From NCBI GenBank assembly GCA_001936135.1, contig CP012817.1, positions 1,178,001 to 1,242,000 of the forward strand: DNA of 64,000 nucleotides. The letters run 5' to 3'. The translations under genes and the position numbers were made by a program. Under the pieces are notes generated by a model. It worked only from the letters and a program-made list of their open reading frames with translations. It was not told the DNA's origin and did no database searches. This stretch comes from Saccharomycopsis fibuligera x Saccharomycopsis cf. fibuligera (taxonomy: Eukaryota > Ascomycota > Saccharomycetes > Ascoideales > Saccharomycopsidaceae). Below are positions 63,288 to 64,000 of the stretch, one piece after another; within the stretch, counting starts at the first letter, position 1; each line of letters opens with the position of its first letter.

Positions 63288-64000
63288 TGTTAGCTTTGAT
63301 TTGTTAATATTTTATTGTAAAGTTTATGTTTTTCAAAAACGAAAGGTGAAGGATATTTAATTTTTGTTTTAAGGTTTTATTTTATAACTAAGAATTCGCT
63401 ACTCTGTTGAAGATAGCAGCCGTAGCTCTGTTTGTTGAAGCGAAGAGAACCTGAAGAGAAAAAGGCAACTGATACCCTTTGAGTCTACCCTATTATGACT
63501 ACTAAGTTGAGCGTAATGTGTGCTTTATTTTTTTTTTCAAAGAAACCGTATGTTATAAGCATTAAATTTTATGATATTTTAAAGATCAGTCAGTCAAAAA
63601 GTTTCGTAACGTTATATTATCATTTTCTTTTTCCCGCGAGAATTCATGCACTACTGCGGAGGTTTACTACGTAGCTAGCGGTAACCCGTTTGTCATCTTA
63701 CAGTAGAATGCATAGTTGATTGCATATGGGCTAAAAAAAGCTATAATAGGTTAATTGTGAATCTTATGTTTACTATTGCAGTTCAGGTGCTGTGACTATT
63801 TTTGCCCGGGGGTAACTGTAAAATTATTTAGTAAGATAACATTGATAAGACACGCACATAAACGTTTTCGTTCGTAATATTACAACATATTTGTTTCTAA
63901 AAAGCAAAACTGTAAATTGAGAAAAAAAAAAAGAATGTATCGTAATGGGAAACACATGGCATAAAATTAAACATAAAGCCAGGGCAGGACAGCAGAGGGC
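63288..64000. other. Intergenic region at the right edge
   Basis: About 710 bp upstream of the methyltransferase gene. A TTTGAGTCTACC near 63478 is one base off the Gcn4 consensus. AT-rich sequence with short T and A runs follows. No gene or RNA was recognised before the window ends. Confidence 0.5.

Overview
The window is nuclear DNA of a budding yeast. The genes are dense, mostly intron-poor fungal housekeeping genes, with spliceosomal introns carrying GTATGT/GTAAGT donors and TACTAAC-like branch points. Two things point to the CUG-Ser clade (Candida, Lodderomyces, Debaryomyces). Leucine is written almost entirely as TTG in the strongly biased genes. The rare in-frame CTG codons fall in disordered stretches or at positions where relatives have polar residues (EHD3 codon 146, RAD50 codon 1048). 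The many Asn, Gln and Ser homopolymers in proteins and T/A runs of up to 47 bases would fit a Lodderomyces-like species, but the species is a guess. In the proteins described, CTG is probably serine.

Layout. 0-5 kb: an MCT-type major-facilitator transporter and a disordered protein of unknown function. 5.8-11.2 kb: an intron-rich cluster of OPI3, PCC1, a YBR062C-like RING-H2 protein, RSM10 and TRM7. 12.2-19.2 kb: LYS9, TAF6 and KRS1, all on the minus strand. 19.5-27.4 kb: a plus-strand run of eIF3h, PAB1, EHD3 and ARO3. 28.2-35.1 kb: a very large SCAP-like sterol sensor (SCP1) and RVS161, separated by a GC-rich stretch full of short tandem repeats. 35.5-46.4 kb: EXO70, RAD50, STT3 and DFG10, all plus. 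46.4-51.2 kb: a probable COG7, divergent from APL5. 51.2-53.1 kb: an AT-rich gene-free stretch with two perfect 11-bp inverted repeats, ending at an intron-containing tRNA-Leu(CAA). 53.8-63.3 kb: SDH1, a SAT4-type kinase and a homocysteine S-methyltransferase, all minus, with long upstream regions.

There are no operons. Functional groups that share the window are scattered by role: protein glycosylation (STT3 and the dolichol-making DFG10, adjacent), vesicle traffic (EXO70, RVS161, COG7, APL5), tRNA modification and charging (PCC1, TRM7, KRS1), translation (eIF3h, PAB1) and amino-acid metabolism (LYS9, ARO3, EHD3, SAM4). I saw no transposon, CRISPR array, virus or toxin gene.

The most notable points are a RAD50 start codon split by an intron and followed by a 16-nt exon; three introns in OPI3; eleven introns in seven genes, often after a first coding exon of 2-17 nt; a full-length SCAP-like gene in a clade whose known SREBP relatives are truncated; and the repeat-rich island beside SCP1. 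All exon models were built by eye from splice signals, reading phase and recalled family sequences.
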